This document shows, piece after piece, positions 45,101 to 53,864 of a stretch of DNA of 64,000 bases. Within the stretch, counting starts at the first letter, position 1, and each line of letters starts with the position of its first letter. Where the stretch lies: assembly GCA_965217175.1 (NCBI GenBank), contig OZ244251.1, forward strand, positions 1,426,001 through 1,490,000, read 5' to 3'. The notes beneath the pieces were generated by a model, which saw nothing but the letters and a program-made list of their open reading frames with translations, was not told the origin of the DNA and searched no databases. A program made the translations under genes and the position numbers. The stretch is from Bin87 sp965217175. Its GTDB lineage: Bacteria > Chloroflexota > Dehalococcoidia > Lucifugimonadales > UBA3495.

Positions 45101-46700
45101 GGTTGGACACCTGGGCGAATAGCTGCTTGAAGTAGTCGAAAAGCACGCGGTTCTGCTGGGACAAAACTGCCAGCGATGCATCGTTGCCCATCGATCCGGT
45201 GGCTTCGTAACCCGCTGCGGCCATCGGTGTGGTGAGTATCCGCAACTCTTCTATGGTGTACCCAAACGCTCGCTGCTGCTGACGCAAGTCAGGTCCGCCG
45301 GCGTGAGGAGCAGCGTCAGCCGAAGGAAGGTCATTCAGCGAGACTTTATTTTCCTGAAGCCACTGTCCATACGGTTGGCGGTTGGACAGAGCTTGTTTCA
45401 GTTCCTCATCGCCAATGATTCGACCTTCGTCAAAGCTGACGAGGAACATACGGCCGGGTTGAAGGCGTCCTTTTTCCTTGACGCTGGATGGCGGCAGATC
45501 CAGCACACCGGTTTCAGATGCCATCACCAGCTTGCCATCGTGGGTTACGGTGTACCTGAAGGGACGCAGGCCATTGCGATCGAGAACGGCGCAAACATCT
45601 TTGCCGTCGGTGGCAAGCATCATGGCGGGACCGTCCCACGGTTCCATCATTCCGGAGTGGAACTCGTAAAAGTCCTTTTTGTCCTGGGGCATGGTTTCGT
45701 GCTGGTTCCATGCTTCCGGGATCATCATGAGCATCGAGTGCGCCAGATCGCGGCCGGTCATCACCAGCAGCTCCAGACAATTGTCGAAGCTGGCAGTGTC
45801 GCTGGCGGCCGGATTGCAAATGGGCGCCAGCTTGTTGATGTCGTCGCCGTACAGCGCAGACTGGAATTGACGTTCCCGGGCGTGCATCCAGTTGATGTTG
45901 CCGCGCAGTGTGTTGATTTCCCCGTTGTGGGCCAGGTACCGGTACGGATGGGCGAGCTTCCAGTGTCCCAGGGTGTTGGTGCTGAAACGGGAGTGCACCA
46001 GAGCAAATGCCGACACCAGGGCGGGGTCATTAAGCTCAAGATAAAACTGAGAAAGCTGATGGGATACCAGCAGGCCCTTATAGACCAAGGTGTTGCAACT
46101 CAGACTGCAGATGTAGCAGAAATCGGCGTCGTCTTCGCTGATTCCAGTATCGGGCAGCGTGTTCTCGATAACTTTGCGAACGACGTAGAGCTTGCGCTCC
46201 AGGGCGGTGCGGTCGGGGGTGTGCGCGGTTCCCTTGCCGACAAAAAACTGGCGGATGGTGGGGCAAACTTCCCGGGCGTCGCTTCCGATGGCTGCCGGGT
46301 TCACAGGTACATCGCGCCAGCCCAAATGAGTTAAACCTTCATTGGCTATAACACTCTCAATGTGGGCGACCATGGCCGCGATGGCTGACGGGTCCTGGGG
46401 CAAGAACGCCATGCCGACGCCGTATTCCCCTTCCGGGGGAAGGGTTATGCCCAGATACGAAGTTGCCTGTCGGAGAAACGTATCGGGAATCTGCACCAGG
46501 ATGCCGGCGCCGTCGCCGGTGTCGGGGTCTGATCCGGAAGCGCCACGGTGGCCAAGATTGATGAGCACTTCCAGCGATTCGTCGATAATTGCATGGGTCT
46601 TATCGCCATTGATGTTAGCCACCATGCCCACGCCACAGGCGTCGTGCTCCTGTTCCGGGGCGTATAAACCGGATCGGCTTAACTCTTTGAGCGAATTCAT
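42153..46700 (-). CDS. gltB: Glutamate synthase large subunit
   Basis: The 1515-residue protein has the N-terminal Ntn glutaminase with the nucleophile in EQEHDACGVGMVANI near residue 22 (a short propeptide is removed first). Next come a central domain, the FMN-binding barrel with LISGHDGGTGASPESSIKHAG, the 3Fe-4S cysteines in CHLNTCSVGIATQDPELRKRF and the C-terminal beta-helix GGRIVIVPP. ATG 46700 with AAGGGTG upstream is preferred to GTG 46718. It is first in gltBD. Confidence 0.95.
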   Translation of the reverse strand: MNSLKELSRSGLYAPEQEHDACGVGMVANINGDKTHAIIDESLEVLINLGHRGASGSDPDTGDGAGILVQIPDTFLRQATSYLGITLPPEGEYGVGMAFLPQDPSAIAAMVAHIESVIANEGLTHLGWRDVPVNPAAIGSDAREVCPTIRQFFVGKGTAHTPDRTALERKLYVVRKVIENTLPDTGISEDDADFCYICSLSCNTLVYKGLLVSHQLSQFYLELNDPALVSAFALVHSRFSTNTLGHWKLAHPYRYLAHNGEINTLRGNINWMHARERQFQSALYGDDINKLAPICNPAASDTASFDNCLELLVMTGRDLAHSMLMMIPEAWNQHETMPQDKKDFYEFHSGMMEPWDGPAMMLATDGKDVCAVLDRNGLRPFRYTVTHDGKLVMASETGVLDLPPSSVKEKGRLQPGRMFLVSFDEGRIIGDEELKQALSNRQPYGQWLQENKVSLNDLPSADAAPHAGGPDLRQQQRAFGYTIEELRILTTPMAAAGYEATGSMGNDASLAVLSQQNRVLFDYFKQLFAQVSNPPLDAIREELVTSLEAFVGSEQNLFDETPQHCRQLRLQTPLLSDEQLAQVRALDLPGLSSTTISTLFDARQSTLQSALDKLCDAASQAIADGHQIIVLSDRGVDAQHAAIPSLLATGAVHHHLTREGTRTRAGLVVESGEPREVQHFCLLIGYGAGAINPYLALESVRDLAERGELNGTEPDNAAYNFIKANEKGVLKVMSKMGISTVQSYRGAQIFEAIGLKDEVVQRYFSGTPSRIQGIGLDIIEEETLQRHRSAFDDPYVPGMQELEMGGQYQWRRHGEFHQWNPEAIAKLQYATRSNDQNAYREFAAQVNDQSRAMATLRGLLEFKASDSIPIDEVEPAVDIVKRFATGAISLGSISREAHETMAIAMNRLGARSNTGEGGEDYHRYSPDDNGDRRSSAIKQVASGRFGVTPNYLVNATDLQIKMAQGSKPGEGGQLPGHKVDEYIGWVRNTTPGVELISPPPHHDIYSIEDLAQLIHDLKNINPDARIHVKLVSEVGVGTIAAGVSKGHGDVVLISGHDGGTGASPESSIKHAGLPWELGVAETQQVLVANDLRSRIVVQTDGQLKTGRDVAIAALLGAEEFGMATAALIVNGCIMLRKCHLNTCSVGIATQDPELRKRFAGQPGHLVNYFYFVAEELREIMAQIGVRTVAEMVGRVDKLETRQAVDHWKASGIDLSRLLVIPPRTERVQTYCCITQDHGLERALDHQIISQAQPAIDHGEPVEINLPVSNSNRTVGAMLSGRLAQKYGEAGLPDATIKINLEGSGGQSFGAFLSPGVSINLAGDTNDYMGKGIGGGRIVIVPPAESGFVPEDNIIIGNVALYGATGGDVFIRGRAGERFAVRNSGARAVVEGLGDHGCEYMTGGVVAVIGSAGRNFGAGMSGGVAFVYDPDRDFHIRFNDGMADLENLEAPEDIDLLHQLLSEHLDRTGSGPAERILADWNDSIGKFRKAMPRDYRRVLEERRLRAETESLAVHDG

Positions 46701-46817
46701 GGTTGCACCCTTGCTCACTAACTACGAATAACAAGACTGGCCGCAGGCCGGGCCAGTCGCGACAAAGCCCCCTTGAAATGGGCAATTAATAGCTACAGCA
46801 TCGCTGGCATGTTGACT

Positions 46818-46833
46818 TGTGTAATATATCACA
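46818..46833. promoter_or_regulatory. CRP/FNR-like operator in the gltB promoter
   Basis: TGTGTAATATATCACA matches TGTGA-N6-TCACA except for one base. It covers the predicted -10 of gltB, so binding would repress gltB and could affect rsfS on the other side. The cognate regulator is not in the window. Confidence 0.35.
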
Positions 46834-46850
46834 AATGATAGGGATTGCAA
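46823..46850 (-). promoter_or_regulatory. gltB promoter
   Basis: On the minus strand TTGCAA (46850-46845) is followed after 16 bases by TATATT (46828-46823). The -35 hexamer is its own reverse complement and also serves the divergent rsfS promoter. Confidence 0.45.
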
Positions 46851-46874
46851 GGCGACCGGCTCCGCCTCTATACT
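46845..46874 (+). promoter_or_regulatory. rsfS promoter
   Basis: TTGCAA at 46845-46850 and TATACT at 46869-46874 are separated by 18 bases. It shares the palindromic -35 with the gltB promoter. Confidence 0.45.
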
Positions 46875-46938
46875 CGTACCAACCTACAAACAGGCGGATG
46901 CGCCCCCAATTGGCGGCCTTTATTGTTCAACCCGAATT

Positions 46939-47301
46939 ATGACAAATCTCAACACCCTTAGCACCACCGACGCGGCTCGCCTGGTGGTAGATGTGGCGGC
47001 GGAAAACCTGGCCGGCGACATCGTTATGCTTGACCTGCGAGGGTTGACCGGATTCGCAGATTATTTTGTGGTGATGACCGCGCAATCAGTGCGACAGATT
47101 GAGGCGCTGGAAGAAGACTTAGCCAAGGCTATGAAAGAGGCTGCAGTGGCCGTTCATCATCGAGAGGGCACTCCAGCGTCGGGATGGGTTCTGCTTGATT
47201 TTGCCGATGTGGTTATCCATATCTTTGGACCCGAAGAGCGCGAGTTTTTTAATCTGGAACGGTTGTGGAACCGGGCTCCGCAGGTAGTCAGGATTCTGTA
47301 A
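46939..47301 (+). CDS. rsfS: Ribosome silencing factor RsfS
   Basis: The 120-residue Iojap-family protein shows LDLRGLTGFADYFVVMTAQS, VRQIEALEEDLAKAMKEA, GWVLLDFADVVIHIFGPEER and EFFNLERLW, the complete family pattern. It binds ribosomal protein uL14 and blocks subunit joining when nutrients are short. Its 3' end overlaps the convergent ndk by 14 bases. It has its own promoter divergent from gltB. Confidence 0.93.
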   Translation: MTNLNTLSTTDAARLVVDVAAENLAGDIVMLDLRGLTGFADYFVVMTAQSVRQIEALEEDLAKAMKEAAVAVHHREGTPASGWVLLDFADVVIHIFGPEEREFFNLERLWNRAPQVVRIL

Positions 47302-47740
47302 TCCATTCATCGGTGTTACGGCTGTAATCCAGGCCCGCCCCATCGCCGAAGAACAATTCGATTTCACGGGCTGCCGACTCTGGACTGTCGGAGCCGTGTA
47401 CGATGTTGCGGCCGATATCGATGCCAAAATCCCCGCGGATAGTGCCGGGAGCGGCCTCGGCCGGATTGGTGGCTCCCATGGATTGCCGGGCCAGGGCCAC
47501 CGCGTTGTTAGCTTCCCAAATCATGGCCACGATTGGCCTGGATGTGATGAACGACACCAGCCCGGCAAAGAACGGACGGTCCACGTGTTCACCGTAGTGG
47601 CGGCGGGCCAGATCATCATCCACCAACATCATGCGGATGGCGACCAATTTCAGACCTCGGCGTTCTAACCGGGTGATCACATCGCCGACGATCCCCCTTT
47701 GCACACCGTCCGGTTTGATTGCGACAAACGTTCGTTCCAT
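47288..47740 (-). CDS. ndk: Nucleoside diphosphate kinase
   Basis: The 150-residue enzyme begins MERTFVAIKPDGVQRGIVGD and carries the phospho-histidine in RNIVHGSDSPESAAREIELFF near residue 116. It transfers the gamma phosphate between nucleoside triphosphates and diphosphates. The C-terminal extension of about 10 residues after the usual FF-x-x motif is modest. It is co-oriented with tsaB-tsaE-thiL upstream and converges on rsfS. Confidence 0.96.
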   Translation of the reverse strand: MERTFVAIKPDGVQRGIVGDVITRLERRGLKLVAIRMMLVDDDLARRHYGEHVDRPFFAGLVSFITSRPIVAMIWEANNAVALARQSMGATNPAEAAPGTIRGDFGIDIGRNIVHGSDSPESAAREIELFFGDGAGLDYSRNTDEWITES

Positions 47741-47794
47741 GGATGTTTAATGCTCCTGTGGCTATTGTTTGGGATTGATGGTCATCATATTAAT

Positions 47795-48532
47795 TTAGCG
47801 ACTCGCTGAACCGGGTCTGCCCTGCACCACGCGGTCGCGGCGCTTGGGCGTGCCTATGCTTGGCATTCTCAAGTAGTAGGGCTGCAGAGTGGAGAGATCG
47901 CTGAACGCTTCTGCGCGGGCATGCTCAGCGGCTGACGCGGACAACTGCCACAATCGGTCCGCCGGTGTCCAGGGCGCCACGACGCCCGGGCTGGCAGGTC
48001 CTTGGGATCCGGCGTGGAAGGAGCGGATCGCATCCCGGCGGATGTGGGCGGCTTCCCCGCAATATAGCGTTGAGGGGCGCTCTGACAGGTCTTGAGAAAG
48101 CAATTCTTCGGGCGTGGCGATCGCGTCGGCTTTTATCCTGCTTCCAGGGCCGTCAAACCATGCGGCGGCGACTTCGTTTCGCCCGGCTTCCAGCCAGGAG
48201 GTTACTACGATTCCGGGCTGCCAGTGTGGCCCGGCTTCCAACGTCAGCGTGTCGATTCCGATAATGGGCAAGTTTGCGGACATTGCCAGACCCTTGGCAG
48301 CGCTAACTCCCACTCGCAGGGCGCTGAACGGCCCGGGCCCCAATGCGACCGACACAGCCATGATTTCAACCACCGTGACTTTGTTGTCCTGGAGAATGCG
48401 GCTGAGCGCCGGCATCAGTTGCGCGGTGTGATTGGCGCGGGAGCGCCATACGCGAGCGTCGATGACGGCGCCGTCGTCGTCAGCGAGGGCGACGCCGGCG
48501 AATCGCGAAGAAGTGTCGATGGCCAGCAGCAT
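47795..48532 (-). CDS. tsaB: tRNA threonylcarbamoyladenosine biosynthesis protein TsaB
   Basis: A 245-residue ASKHA-fold protein beginning MLLAIDTSSRFAGVALADDD, with ANHTAQLMPALSRIL and SVALGPGPFSALRVGVSAAKGLA, the TsaB signatures. It helps TsaD/TsaE add t6A to tRNA position 37. The last 25 residues are basic and non-conserved. Its ATG overlaps the tsaE stop by one base. tsaD is not in the window. Confidence 0.92.
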   Translation of the reverse strand: MLLAIDTSSRFAGVALADDDGAVIDARVWRSRANHTAQLMPALSRILQDNKVTVVEIMAVSVALGPGPFSALRVGVSAAKGLAMSANLPIIGIDTLTLEAGPHWQPGIVVTSWLEAGRNEVAAAWFDGPGSRIKADAIATPEELLSQDLSERPSTLYCGEAAHIRRDAIRSFHAGSQGPASPGVVAPWTPADRLWQLSASAAEHARAEAFSDLSTLQPYYLRMPSIGTPKRRDRVVQGRPGSASR

Positions 48533-49077
48533 TACGGAATCGATCCGGAAATCGCGTCGGGGGCGTATTCAGCCAACCTGCGGAGAAGCTCTGCAAAACG
48601 GGGTGGGGTTTGGTCAATGGTGATACTGTGTCGGCTGGGAATAGATCCGTCGTCGTCGGGCACAGTTTCGCAGGCTGGCTCGGCGCCGATAACGTAGTCC
48701 AACGCGATCCAGAGTGCATCGTCCGGAAACAAATCGGAGGCACGGTCGGCCCATTCCACGGCTAGCACGTCATCGCCGGCAATGATGACGTCTTCCAGTC
48801 CCAGGTCCCAGGCTTCGGCCGGATCGCCGATACGGTAGAGGTCGGCATGATGCAGGGTTAGACGACCCTGGTATCGTGTTGCCAGCACAAAGGTGGGGCT
48901 ACGAGCATATTCGACGACGCCCAGTCCCTGGGCAATGCCCTGAAGCAGGCAGGTTTTGCCGGCTCCCAGGGGGCCGGTCAGCAAAAACACGTCGCCAGCC
49001 CTGGCGAATTCGCCGATCAGATGTCCGGCGGCCCGCGTATCGCTGGCGTTGTTGGTGTAGATAGTGAGGGAGTCCAC
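48532..49077 (-). CDS. tsaE: tRNA threonylcarbamoyladenosine biosynthesis ATPase TsaE
   Basis: The 181-residue P-loop protein has GDVFLLTGPLGAGKTCLLQGIAQGLG (Walker A) near residue 34, then SPTFVLATRY and HHADLYRIGDPAEAWDLGLED, the typical TsaE order, and the VEWADRASD motif. It energises the TsaBD complex for t6A. The C-terminus is about 25 residues longer than E. coli TsaE. It lies 9 bases after thiL and overlaps tsaB. Confidence 0.92.
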   Translation of the reverse strand: MDSLTIYTNNASDTRAAGHLIGEFARAGDVFLLTGPLGAGKTCLLQGIAQGLGVVEYARSPTFVLATRYQGRLTLHHADLYRIGDPAEAWDLGLEDVIIAGDDVLAVEWADRASDLFPDDALWIALDYVIGAEPACETVPDDDGSIPSRHSITIDQTPPRFAELLRRLAEYAPDAISGSIP

Positions 49078-49086
49078 GATGGCAGG

Positions 49087-50115
49087 CTAATGTGCTGATG
49101 CTTCCGGGTTAGCGAAGTGGTCCCAACCGGATCCGTGACGCGCTATGGATGTCCCATCGGTGTCGATAATAGTGACCTGTCCCGGCGCGCCAGACGTGAT
49201 TTCTCCGATGATGGCTGCCGACGGTAGACCGTTAACCGCTAATGCCATGACGTCCGGTGGAGCGGTAAAAATAAGAACGTAATCCTCTCCGCCGTACAGC
49301 GCCAACCTTTGCCATTGGTCGGGAAAAATCTCTCTGAGAGCCGCGGGAACGGGTACGGATTCTAACAGAATACGTGCGGAAACCCCGCTGGAGGAGCATA
49401 GCTTTCCGAGATCATCCGCCAAACCGTCGCTCACGTCCATGGCGACGCCGACTCCCGCTGCAACAAGTACATTGGCCTCGGGGACGTGTGGCCGTGGGCG
49501 TCGATGCTGCTGCACGAGAGCGGTGGCGGCCTGACCAACGGTATCTGAGCCGTCCAGCAGCAACTTCAATCCTCCGCCGGAACCACCCACCGGGCCGGTA
49601 ACTGCAACCTGGTGACCGGGTTTGGCGCCAGATCTGAGCATGGGGGCGGCTTCGGAGATGCCCGTCAGAGCTACGGTAACGAAAACAACCGGGGAGCTGA
49701 CCATATCTCCACCGATGATTTGAGCCTGATATTCCTGGCAAATGCCGGTCATTCCGCGATATAACTCAGCGATGTCGGCGACCAACGTGTCCGGAGGCAA
49801 ACCCAGGGTAACCAGCGCCCAGGTTGGGACGCCGCCCATTGCTGCGATATCGCTGATGTTGGACGCCAGCGCCTTCCAGCCAAGGTCCCGCCAGGGGGTT
49901 GTGGCCGTGGTGAAATGGATTCCGTCGACCATGGTGTCGGTCGTATAGAACTCGGTAACCGGACCACGGAAGAACGTGGCAGCGGCGGCATCGTCGCCGT
50001 TACCAACCGTCAACCGGAAAGCATCATCGCCAGTTAGACCGGCGTTGGCGGCGGGTTTGGTCCATTGTTGGACCAGGTCGATCAGGCCGAATTCGCCCAG
50101 TTCGGAAATACGCAT
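49087..50115 (-). CDS. thiL: Thiamine-monophosphate kinase
   Basis: The 342-residue PurM-like kinase starts MRISELGEFGLIDLV. Conserved metal and ATP segments are VGNGDDAAAA near residue 38, TTDTMVDGIHF near 57, KALASNISDIAAMGG near 80 and GVAMDVSDGLADDL near 222. It makes thiamine pyrophosphate from thiamine monophosphate. The -10 element is only about 12 bases upstream of the ATG, so the mRNA is probably leaderless. It heads thiL-tsaE-tsaB-ndk. Confidence 0.93.
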   Translation of the reverse strand: MRISELGEFGLIDLVQQWTKPAANAGLTGDDAFRLTVGNGDDAAAATFFRGPVTEFYTTDTMVDGIHFTTATTPWRDLGWKALASNISDIAAMGGVPTWALVTLGLPPDTLVADIAELYRGMTGICQEYQAQIIGGDMVSSPVVFVTVALTGISEAAPMLRSGAKPGHQVAVTGPVGGSGGGLKLLLDGSDTVGQAATALVQQHRRPRPHVPEANVLVAAGVGVAMDVSDGLADDLGKLCSSSGVSARILLESVPVPAALREIFPDQWQRLALYGGEDYVLIFTAPPDVMALAVNGLPSAAIIGEITSGAPGQVTIIDTDGTSIARHGSGWDHFANPEASAH

Positions 50116-50126
50116 AAGCGCTGTTT

Positions 50127-50135
50127 ATGATAGCA
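50127..50135 (-). promoter_or_regulatory. Extended -10 promoter of thiL
   Basis: Minus-strand TGCTATCAT lies so close to the ATG at 50115 that the transcript would start within about 5 bases of the start codon, implying leaderless translation. Confidence 0.45.
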
Positions 50136-50390
50136 AAGAAAAGCGGCAATTACCTGCGCCGCCCGACCGAGCGATTTCGGACCTGGTGAATCTATCTTTG
50201 ACTGCTAGGATGGCGGCGTTGGCTGGGATCGAGGTCGAAACGGCAAAGATGTTTCCACGTCAGTGGTGATTGCCTACGCGCTGACCGGCCGAGATAGAAA
50301 CGCCATAGTGCCGGCTGGGTGATGGCGATCCGGCTAAAATGATAAGTGGTCGCTGGATCGTACTGGAAGTATGGGAGGGGAGCGTAGCCA

Positions 50391-50424
50391 AAGAAAAACG
50401 GACCTACAGTGAGAGGTCCGTTTT
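50391..50424 (-). terminator. Terminator of the 16S rRNA transcript
   Basis: On the minus strand the stem AACGGACCT with AGGTCCGTT (8-base loop) is followed by TTTCTTT. It lies about 235 bases beyond the 16S 3' end, with no other rRNA in between. Confidence 0.7.
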
Positions 50425-50653
50425 CAATGATGCTCTTTAGCGGTTGAATAGTGAAAGGAAGTAAAAAATTCGTAGAGAATATGTCCGACTTAGTGTCGGG
50501 AAACAGCGGATTTTCTAATGGAACCTGCACTCTGGATCCGGGAGCCTGAAGGGCTCGACCAGACGACCCGAGGAGCAGGGACATCCGCTGATTGACCATA
50601 GGAGTGAGTCCGATTGCGGAAGCATACGCAACCTTATCAGACTTGGAGCTCCC

Positions 50654-52170
<1,517 letters not shown>

Positions 52171-52200
52171 TATGAACCTTACTTACTTCCTTCCACTATT

Positions 52201-52215
52201 CAACTGTTAAAGTGC
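52201..52215 (-). promoter_or_regulatory. boxA-like antitermination site in the 16S leader
   Basis: GCACTTTAACAGTTG on the minus strand matches the boxA core (GCTCTTTAACA) and lies in the leader about 30 bases before the 16S 5' end, where NusB-NusE would load. Confidence 0.5.
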
Positions 52216-52262
52216 TTCGGCAAACCGGAAGGCTTTGCCATCAACGGGTGCCGATTGCCAAC

Positions 52263-52291
52263 ACAATACTCCAATCGTTCACCCTTGTCAA
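52263..52291 (-). promoter_or_regulatory. 16S rRNA promoter
   Basis: On the minus strand TTGACA (52291-52286) and TATTGT (52268-52263) have 17-base spacing, about 90 bases before the 16S 5' end. Confidence 0.6.
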
Positions 52292-52301
52292 CAACCTATT
52301 T

Positions 52302-52332
52302 ACACGCAATTAACACAGCACACGCAATTAAC
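52302..52332. repeat. Direct repeat upstream of the 16S promoter
   Basis: ACACGCAATTAAC occurs at 52302-52314 and again at 52320-52332, 18 bases apart, just upstream of the rRNA -35. An 18-base phase is not exactly helical, but two adjacent copies suggest activator or upstream-element binding. The remainder of the gap 52333-52590 shows nothing recognisable. Confidence 0.45.
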
Positions 52333-52594
52333 CAGCTTGATCCAGGGGCGTGCCGCAATCGGGTCTCGGGTTCGTTGCCGAGTAGAGCCGCCCAATGCGT
52401 CCACGTCCGGTCTCCCCGATGCGACTGTGTCTATCACAACGTCGGCAAACCGGTTTCGTTGCAGGTGGCGCGCTCGCATTGGAGTATTGCGAAAATTGAA
52501 AATGGCGGGCGCTCCAGAACCCGTTGGCACGAGATCCCAGGACCAATGCGGTGACTGAGGATCGTGCTACGGGCGACTGCGCTACGGACAATTG

Positions 52595-52603
52595 TGATAT
52601 GAT
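52595..52603 (+). promoter_or_regulatory. Extended -10 promoter of tmRNA
   Basis: TGATATGAT fits TGnTAtgAT and lies about 40 bases before the mature tmRNA 5' end. Confidence 0.4.
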
Positions 52604-52646
52604 TAGGTAAGGTCATAAGGCGATCAACCTTGCGACCGGTTAAGTT

Positions 52647-53005
52647 GGGGACGCGCGGGTTCGACAGGTGCGGTTTCTGACGGATTGCAAGCCGAGGTTG
52701 CTGCTGCCCTCGCTAAAAACAGTGGCAAACAAGTAACTGGCGAACGTGAATTCGCACTAGCCGCTTAAAGGCGGCTACGTTTGCTACCGGGTTGCCCGGA
52801 GACTGGGACGCGGACGTACTATATTTTCTGGGATGCAACACCGACGACACCGATGGTCGTGTGCCATAGTTTTTATCGGTTGGCTGCCACGGAATCCGGT
52901 CGGCGAGAGTCCGTAGTGGCGAGATCAAAACGCCGAACAAGCTTGTAGCACATCTGCTCAGGGAAGTTTCTGGACGGGGAGTTCGACTCTCCCCCGTCTC
53001 CACCA
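52647..53005 (+). ncRNA. ssrA: Transfer-messenger RNA
   Basis: The 359-base RNA starts GGGGACGCGCGGGTTCGACAGG, and its 5' GGGGACG pairs with the 3' CGTCTCC before ACCA. A T-arm GGGGAGTTCGACTCTCCCCC precedes it. The tag reading frame resumes at GGC (52724), after AGT, and gives GKQVTGEREFALAA with TAA at 52766-52768. The GCA frame often used elsewhere hits a stop at once. The tag rescues stalled ribosomes and marks products for degradation; its GERE segment recalls Dehalococcoides tags. The sequence after CCA starts an accessory island. Confidence 0.93.
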
Positions 53006-53009
53006 AATT

Positions 53010-53027
53010 GGACGATAGAACGTACCG
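53010..53027. other. Recombination-end motif after tmRNA (att-like)
   Basis: GGACGATAGAACGTACC begins four bases after the tmRNA CCA end. It matches 16 of 17 bases at the junction where the serine recombinase element breaks the methyltransferase gene (60468-60484). In the recombinase gene these bases encode its last native codons. The copy here therefore looks like the scar of a related element once inserted at the tmRNA 3' end. Confidence 0.5.
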
Positions 53028-53161
53028 CCGAGTACGTCATCCCTCTACCCACCTTCCAAGTCGACCTGAAGAAGGCGTACCCGCCTTATGCTGAGTACGA
53101 CAGGAAGAATCCTAAAACCGCCGAGCAACGTAAACAAGAACGACGAGATTACGAGAAGCGT

Positions 53162-53356
53162 TTGCGCGAACGCCGCAAGGAACTCGGGCTCTGCGCCTGT
53201 TGCCGAAGTAACGCCATACCCGGCACAGTCCACTGCCCAGCCTGCACGGAAAAACGCCGGCAGATGAAAGCCAGACACAAAGAGCGAGACCGCCGGAGCA
53301 AACCTGAAACCCAATATGTCCAAAAGGAAATACCGGACAGAACCGTCGCCACCTAA
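53162..53356 (+). CDS. Small zinc-finger protein, 5' end unclear (copy 1)
   Basis: The readable frame runs from the tmRNA end to TAA at 53354, but its only ordinary start is TTG 53162, giving 64 residues with no good ribosome site. The C-terminal part has ELGLCACCRSNAIPGTVHCP followed by ACTEKRR: two Cys-x2-Cys pairs 10 residues apart around an AIPG turn, with basic helices on both sides. The upstream readable part (LKKAYPPYAEYDRKNPK) also aligns with copy 2, so the true gene was probably longer and has lost its start. A nucleic-acid-binding role is a guess. Confidence 0.4.
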   Translation: MRERRKELGLCACCRSNAIPGTVHCPACTEKRRQMKARHKERDRRSKPETQYVQKEIPDRTVAT

Positions 53357-53382
53357 CCCCGGAAAAACGCTCAAGCGATTAA

Positions 53383-53419
53383 GACCGCGGGCACCTTGAT
53401 GCCCGCGGTCATTTTTATT
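53383..53419 (+). terminator. Strong intrinsic terminator
   Basis: The 11-bp perfect stem GACCGCGGGCA/TGCCCGCGGTC has a 6-base loop and then ATTTTTATT. It ends transcription from tmRNA and the small zinc-finger frame. Confidence 0.85.
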
Positions 53420-53501
53420 CCGACGAGAGCAGACAGTCACCCTACACCAACACCGTTACCCGAACACACCCCACACCAACCCGCACAAGTGGGCGGTAGG
53501 C

Positions 53502-53864
53502 ACTACCTTCGAATGGGAATTCGATTTCCCAGTCCACCCAAATTCGGCCTATGACCACGAGCCAGAACCCAAACGCAAAACTAGGAAGTCTGGCAAAACA
53601 GCCGCAGCACGCACTCCCGCACGTAAAGTCTCAAAACACGCGACCACCGCCGCAAAGCCGAAAACTTCCAAGAAGCCAAAGCGAGTCAGCCTTACCTCCG
53701 AGGAACGGCAGGAACTTGGTCGGGCACGCGCAGTTGAGACCCGCAGCAAACTGAAAGACGCAGGCCTCTGCAGGGATTGCCGGCAACCCGCCATACCCGG
53801 GCAAACCCGTTGCCCGGAATGTGTCGAGAAGCACCGCCGAGCGCGGCAGACCCAGCGCAAATAG
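53502..53864 (+). pseudogene. Small zinc-finger protein, start-less (copy 2)
   Basis: A 120-codon readable frame ends at TAG 53862 and contains no ATG, GTG or TTG start. It parallels copy 1: TFEWEFDFPVHPNSAYDHEP, then a Lys/Ala/Thr-rich linker, then DAGLCRDCRQPAIPGQTRCP followed by ECVEKHRRARQ with the same Cys-x2-Cys, 10-residue spacing and AIPG turn. Copy 2 carries a longer basic linker reminiscent of DNA-binding tails. It is probably a paralogue that has lost its 5' end. Confidence 0.4.

Noticed and set aside
46811..46841. TTGACT at 46812 as a plus-strand -35 for rsfS
   Set aside because: The partner -10 (ATGATA/TGATAG) is poor; TTGCAA-18-TATACT downstream is a better and better-placed promoter.
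53511..53545. A T-arm-like sequence ending CCACCCAAATTCGG, resembling the tmRNA 3' end
   Set aside because: It could be a duplicated attachment site, but the same bases align as coding sequence with zinc-finger copy 1 at the protein level, and the stem match to tmRNA is poor.
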